Shown here: one piece after another, positions 60,524 to 64,000 of the stretch | Layout: the number at the start of each line of letters is the position of its first letter | How positions within the stretch are numbered: the stretch's first letter is position 1 | Source of the DNA: Parasedimentitalea maritima | Lineage (GTDB): Bacteria; Pseudomonadota; Alphaproteobacteria; Rhodobacterales; Rhodobacteraceae | Length of the DNA stretch: 64,000 nucleotides | Direction: 5' to 3' | NCBI RefSeq assembly: GCF_005771405.1 | Contig: NZ_VAUA01000002.1 | Coordinates: 248,001-312,000, forward strand | Made by a program: the position numbers and the translations under genes | Notes under the pieces: model-generated | The model's input: only the letters and a program-made list of their open reading frames with translations | The model's database searches: none | Told to the model about the DNA's origin: nothing

Positions 60524-60790
60524 ATGATCGTCTGCCATTGTACTTGCATCACTGACCACGACATCCACTCTGCCATCACCTGGATGCGCAAGGCGGACCC
60601 GCAAACCATCATCACACCCGGTAAGATCTATCACGCATTGGGAAAATCCGCCGACTGCGGCGGTTGCATGCCCCTGTTTGTGGACACCATGCGTGGGAAT
60701 GATAAACTCACAGTTCCCAGGAACCTGCAAAATTTGCGCAGCGTGGTAACTCAGGAGAATAGCCATGAAGGGCGATCCCAAAGTAATTGA
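60524..60790 (+). CDS. bfd: Bacterioferritin-associated ferredoxin Bfd
   Basis: 88 residues. A 2Fe-2S protein that reduces bacterioferritin to release iron. The four Cys appear as [12 protein letters not shown] and [11 protein letters not shown], the Bfd BFD-like fold pattern. TAGGA precedes ATG 60524. Its 3' end overlaps the bfr start by 26 nt, and the last ~25 residues are longer than in E. coli Bfd. Confidence 0.92.
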   Translation: MIVCHCTCITDHDIHSAITWMRKADPQTIITPGKIYHALGKSADCGGCMPLFVDTMRGNDKLTVPRNLQNLRSVVTQENSHEGRSQSN

Positions 60791-61250
60791 ATATCTCAAC
60801 AAATCCTTGCGACACGAGCTGACGGCCGTCAGTCAGTATTGGCTGCACTATCGCCTGCAGGACGATTGGGGACTTGGCAAAATGGCCAAGAAAAGCCGCG
60901 AGGAAAGCATCGAAGAGATGGAGCACGCTGACAAGCTGATTGAACGCATTCTGTTTCTCGAAGGTCACCCAAATCTGCAAAAACTGGATTCCTTGCGAAT
61001 CGGGCAGACACCTAAGGAAACTCTGGAATGCGATCTGGCTGCGGAACTCTCGGCTCGGGCCCTGTACAAAGAAGCGCGCGAGCATTGCGACACTGTTGGC
61101 GACCATGTAACCAAAGCGCTGTTCGATGGGCTGATGGCCGATGAAGAAGGTCATATCGATTTCCTCGAGACCCAACTTGAACTGCATGACCGAATTGGTG
61201 CGGAAAACTATGCTCTCCTCAATGCCACGACAATGGACAACGCCGAGTAG
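60765..61250 (+). CDS. bfr: Bacterioferritin Bfr
   Basis: 161 residues, heme-containing ferritin that stores iron. Heme ligand Met52 is present, and the ferroxidase ligands Glu18, Glu51, His54, Glu94, Glu127 and His130 are in register (for example [18 protein letters not shown] and [10 protein letters not shown]). AGGAGA lies 6 nt before ATG 60765. The end overlaps the di-heme oxidoreductase start, tying storage to the uptake operon. Confidence 0.96.
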   Translation: MKGDPKVIEYLNKSLRHELTAVSQYWLHYRLQDDWGLGKMAKKSREESIEEMEHADKLIERILFLEGHPNLQKLDSLRIGQTPKETLECDLAAELSARALYKEAREHCDTVGDHVTKALFDGLMADEEGHIDFLETQLELHDRIGAENYALLNATTMDNAE

Positions 61251-62772
61251 ATCCCTGCTGGCCGCCGCGACCCTGCTGGCGGCCACGCCCCTGACGGCGA
61301 TGGATCTGACGAAACTAGATCTAGGCGATCCACATCTTGATCTGATCCCCCGCACCCAAGCTGAACAGTCACGTATCGCTGAGGTTGTGGCTCTGACAGA
61401 TGATTTCTCTGCCACCGAGCTATATGAAGACAAGCCGGCGGGTGCCGCCACAATACGGTCCCGCACCGATACCGAGGCGTTTTCTCAGCACTCTCCAAAC
61501 ATCAGTTTTGAACAACAGCTGGAATTCAAGCTTGGCAATGGGTTGTTCAAAAAACTCTGGGTGTTCTCCCCAGCTTCGACATTGGCCTCCGATGGTTTAG
61601 GGCCGCTGTACAATGCCCGCTCGTGCCAGCGTTGCCATATCAAGGATGGACGCGGACATGTCCCGTTGGATGCGGGTGACAGCGCTGTTTCAATCTTCCT
61701 GCGGATATCCATTCCCGCAGATACGCCTGCCCATATGGCTGCTGTCAAAGACTATATCGGCACCGCACCAGATCCCAACTATGGCACTCAACTACAGGAT
61801 TTCTCGCCTCCTGGCATGGCCCCGGAATATAGTTTTTCGGTGACCTATCAGGAGATCGAGATCGCCCTTTCCGGTGATGAAACCACCAAACTGCGTCAGC
61901 CAACCTACCAGGCGCTCAATCTTGGCTACGGCCCGTTGCACGCAGATGCGATGCTGTCCCCACGGGTTGCGCCGCCGATGATCGGTCTTGGATTACTCGA
62001 GGCGATCCCGGTGGATGACATCCTGGCCAATGTTGATGAGACTGATGCCAACAACGATGGCATCTCGGGCCGTGCAAATCTGGTTTGGTCAACTGAATAC
62101 GAGCGAGTGATGCTTGGCCGGTTTGGTTTGAAAGCAGGCCAACCCACCGTGCATCAACAATCCGCTGCCGCCTTTGCAGGCGACATTGGTATTTCAACTC
62201 CACTGTTCCCCGACCCTTGGGGAGACTGTACTATAGCACAAGCGGACTGCCGCAATGCCCGCCACGGTGATGGTGATACCCGCGTCACCGAAATCGACCA
62301 GCCCAACATGGATCTTGTGACCTTTTACAGCCGCAACCTTGCGGTGCCTGCTCGCCGAAATCTAGGCGATCCACAAGTTTTGCGCGGCAAACAGGTTTTT
62401 TATGACACTGGGTGTATTAGTTGCCACACTCCCAAATATGTCACCCATCGCCTGTCTGACCGCCCCGAGCAAAGCTTCCAGCTGATCTGGCCCTACAGCG
62501 ACCTGTTGCTGCACGACATGGGTGAAGGACTGGCAGATCACCGTCCCGAAGCCCGTGCCACCGGCCGCGAATGGCGCACGCCACCATTGTGGGGGATTGG
62601 CCTGACACAACAGGTCTCGGCACAAGCCGGATATTTGCATGATGGCCGTGCGCGCACCCTGCTCGAAGCCGTGTTATGGCATGGCGGCGAGGCCCAAGCA
62701 GCGCGCGACACCGTTGTCGAACTGCCCCCCGCTGACCGCGCAGCCCTCATTCGTTTTCTGGAAAGTCTCTGA
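61210..62772 (+). CDS. Di-heme oxidoreductase (DHOR/DUF1111)
   Basis: About 520 residues. A signal peptide ([19 protein letters not shown]) precedes a c-type cytochrome with two CxxCH heme sites: [11 protein letters not shown] and [11 protein letters not shown]. Other family marks are [12 protein letters not shown] and [25 protein letters not shown] proteins stand next to imelysins in bacterial iron operons and may oxidise Fe2+ or act as peroxidases. The start is either ATG 61210 (GGAA upstream) or ATG 61222; both lie inside the bfr end. It is followed by the second imelysin gene after one nucleotide. Confidence 0.88.
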   Translation: MLSSMPRQWTTPSRSLLAAATLLAATPLTAMDLTKLDLGDPHLDLIPRTQAEQSRIAEVVALTDDFSATELYEDKPAGAATIRSRTDTEAFSQHSPNISFEQQLEFKLGNGLFKKLWVFSPASTLASDGLGPLYNARSCQRCHIKDGRGHVPLDAGDSAVSIFLRISIPADTPAHMAAVKDYIGTAPDPNYGTQLQDFSPPGMAPEYSFSVTYQEIEIALSGDETTKLRQPTYQALNLGYGPLHADAMLSPRVAPPMIGLGLLEAIPVDDILANVDETDANNDGISGRANLVWSTEYERVMLGRFGLKAGQPTVHQQSAAAFAGDIGISTPLFPDPWGDCTIAQADCRNARHGDGDTRVTEIDQPNMDLVTFYSRNLAVPARRNLGDPQVLRGKQVFYDTGCISCHTPKYVTHRLSDRPEQSFQLIWPYSDLLLHDMGEGLADHRPEARATGREWRTPPLWGIGLTQQVSAQAGYLHDGRARTLLEAVLWHGGEAQAARDTVVELPPADRAALIRFLESL

Positions 62773-62773
62773 C

Positions 62774-63772
62774 ATGCGTTCACTCACTCTCGCTTTTGTC
62801 CTCTCGCTGTCTGCTTTTGCCGTGCAGGCCGATATGGTTGACGACGTATTGGATCAGCAAATCCTGCCATCGATGAGCGCACTTGCCGGCCACTCTCAAA
62901 CTTTATCGCAAGCTGCGGCTCAGGATTGCAGGTCAAACTCAGCAGAGTTGCAGCAGGCCTACGCTGACGCTTTTGATGCATGGATCACAGTGAGCCACCT
63001 GCGATTTGGCCCCACAGAAACCGACAACCGCGCCTTTGCATTGGCGTTCTGGCCTGACAGCCGCGGTAAAATCCCCAAAGCCCTGTCTGCAATGATCCAA
63101 AACGAAGATCCTGCTGTTAAAACACCTTCGGATTTTGCGACATCATCAATTGCGGTACATGGCTTTTATGCACTCGAATTTCTACTGTATGATACCGAGC
63201 TAAGTACGCTCGGCGAAGAGGCTTATCGCTGCCAATTGGTGCGTGCCATAGCCGATGACATTTCCGACACCTCTCATCTCATTCTCAAAGATTGGCAACA
63301 GAACTATGTCGCCCAAATGCGCACGCCCGGTGATCGTTACCAAACCCGTTCTGAGGTCAAACAAGAGCTGTTCAAGGCCTTGAACACCGGCCTGCAAGTC
63401 ACTTCTGACATGCGCCTGGGTCGCCCATTAGGGACATTTGACCATCCCCGGCCAAACCGGGCTGAAGCGCGCCGTTCAGGCCGCAGTCTTCGCCATGTAG
63501 AGTTGTCGCTGCAATCACTTGAAAGCCTAGCAATCGCATTGGCTGGTGATAACCTGGCACTGGCCGCCGACTTGCAGGCAGGTTTTTCCAAAGCCCGTAT
63601 CAGTGCCGCCCGCTTGGCGGATCCTGTATTTGCCCGGGTCTCTGATCCAAGCAATCGTTTTCGTATCGAAGCACTGCAACAACAAATAAATGATATCCGT
63701 AGCATCGCGGACGTAGATCTGGGGCCCGCGCTGGGGGTTACTCCCGGGTTCAATTCGCTGGACGGTGACTAA
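62774..63772 (+). CDS. Second imelysin-family protein with altered GxHxxE motif
   Basis: 332 residues. Signal peptide MRSLTLAFVLSLSAFAVQA. The imelysin core includes FDAWITVSHLRFGPTETDNR (the Arg-Phe-Gly-Pro segment) and HGFYALEFLLYD, where the GxHxxE position reads GFYALE, with Tyr instead of His. The DHOR gene ends just before it. Compared with the first imelysin (422 aa) it is shorter and lacks the His-rich stretch. It probably keeps the fold while binding metal differently or not at all. Confidence 0.88.
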   Translation: MRSLTLAFVLSLSAFAVQADMVDDVLDQQILPSMSALAGHSQTLSQAAAQDCRSNSAELQQAYADAFDAWITVSHLRFGPTETDNRAFALAFWPDSRGKIPKALSAMIQNEDPAVKTPSDFATSSIAVHGFYALEFLLYDTELSTLGEEAYRCQLVRAIADDISDTSHLILKDWQQNYVAQMRTPGDRYQTRSEVKQELFKALNTGLQVTSDMRLGRPLGTFDHPRPNRAEARRSGRSLRHVELSLQSLESLAIALAGDNLALAADLQAGFSKARISAARLADPVFARVSDPSNRFRIEALQQQINDIRSIADVDLGPALGVTPGFNSLDGD

Positions 63773-63773
63773 C

Positions 63774-64000
63774 ATGGCCTCTCGCCGCAGTTTCCTGGCC
63801 GGACTTCTGGCGACAGGACTGGCACCTCAGGCCAGCTGGGCTGACCTTGGATGCCCAAGCTTTCTGGCTGCGGGTCAGCAAAACGACGGCAGCTTTGTTC
63901 TGGCAGGACTGTCATCAAAAGGCGATATCCTGTTCCGTTGCCCGCTTCCTGATCGAGGCCACGCTGCCAGCGCCCATCCAAAACGTCCTGAAATTGTAGC
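63774..64000 (+). CDS. DUF1513 family protein (5' part)
   Basis: The first ~75 residues before the window ends. A Tat-like signal peptide (SRRSFLAGLLATGLAPQASWA, quoted over positions 3-23 in substance as SRRSFLAGLL..WA) with a twin Arg precedes the start of the mature protein (LGCPSFLAAGQQNDGSFVLA). This is the usual last gene of imelysin-DHOR-imelysin iron operons, where the DUF1513 protein is a predicted beta-propeller. It begins one base after the preceding stop. Confidence 0.85.
   Translation, partial: MASRRSFLAGLLATGLAPQASWADLGCPSFLAAGQQNDGSFVLAGLSSKGDILFRCPLPDRGHAASAHPKRPEIV

Noticed and set aside
60307-60555. Plus-strand frame between the HlyD terminator and bfd
   Set aside because: No ribosome site, overlaps bfd in another frame; reads like random sequence.
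1-64000. CRISPR arrays, prophage, plasmid replication or toxin-antitoxin pairs
   Set aside because: None was seen on reading the window; no regular spaced repeats and no family motifs for these.

Overview
This 64 kb window is a chromosomal segment of an alphaproteobacterium, most likely a marine Rhodobacteraceae (Roseobacter group). The reasons are a TmoXVW-type TMAO ABC transporter, an MttB-family methyltransferase, a carnitine-to-glycine-betaine operon, a BioR-type operator in front of a bioBFDAGC operon, and a PleD variant with non-phosphorylatable receivers. Nearly all of the DNA is ordinary, densely packed chromosome with many 1-4 nt start/stop overlaps. One short disturbed stretch (about 3.3-4.9 kb), just downstream of tRNA-Tyr, holds an IS3-family remnant fused to another gene. 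No CRISPR array, phage or plasmid replication gene was seen.

Layout. 0-1 kb: end of the histidine locus (hisF, an unknown gene, hisE). 1-3.3 kb: CoA-binding protein, YHS protein, rlmB, tRNA-Tyr. 3.3-4.9 kb: IS remnant island. 4.9-10.4 kb: DUF2478 protein, NnrU-like protein and the tmoXVW operon (minus strand). 10.8-11.4 kb: unknown exported protein. 11.5-17.1 kb: biotin operon bioBFDAGC (minus strand) with two BioR-like boxes. 17.2-20.7 kb: pirin, acyltransferase, GNAT and TetR with an operator, small lipoprotein. 20.8-25.1 kb: hom, glpX, recJ. 25.2-25.5 kb: two identical tRNA-Glu genes. 25.8-31.1 kb: an H-NOX/diguanylate cyclase pair, a DUF4153 membrane protein and an MttB-family methyltransferase. 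31.2-35.8 kb: HAD phosphatase, DUF3572, PleD-like cyclase, and an ECF sigma module with an EF-hand protein and a metal-sensor-like protein. 36-40.3 kb: DUF983, Nudix, DMT permease, desaturase, DUF2061 and an XRE regulator. 40.3-45.1 kb: carnitine catabolic operon and its divergent GlxA/CdhR-type regulator. 45.2-51.2 kb: aldo/keto reductase, rhodanese, YceI, MFS, DCC protein and a DUF4166 dehydrogenase. 51.3-53.8 kb: flotillin and its YqiJ-like partner. 54-55.8 kb: metG. 56-64 kb: an iron/heme locus (hemP, unknown Cys-rich protein, imelysin, bfd-bfr, di-heme oxidoreductase, second imelysin, DUF1513) with a DUF3302/HlyD pair lodged inside it.

How the genes work together. The methylated-amine theme (TMAO uptake, MttB homologue, carnitine to glycine betaine) fits a marine bacterium using osmolytes. 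Two diguanylate cyclases have unusual inputs: the H-NOX partner of one lacks the heme-ligating histidine and the YxSxR motif, and the other has lost its receiver phosphorylation chemistry. Also notable are a palindromic repeat inserted in frame in bioD with a sister copy behind tmoW, a three-copy palindromic repeat at transcript ends, and an iron-uptake operon split by an export-like module and by the ferritin genes. All assignments come from reading the sequence; no database search was possible.
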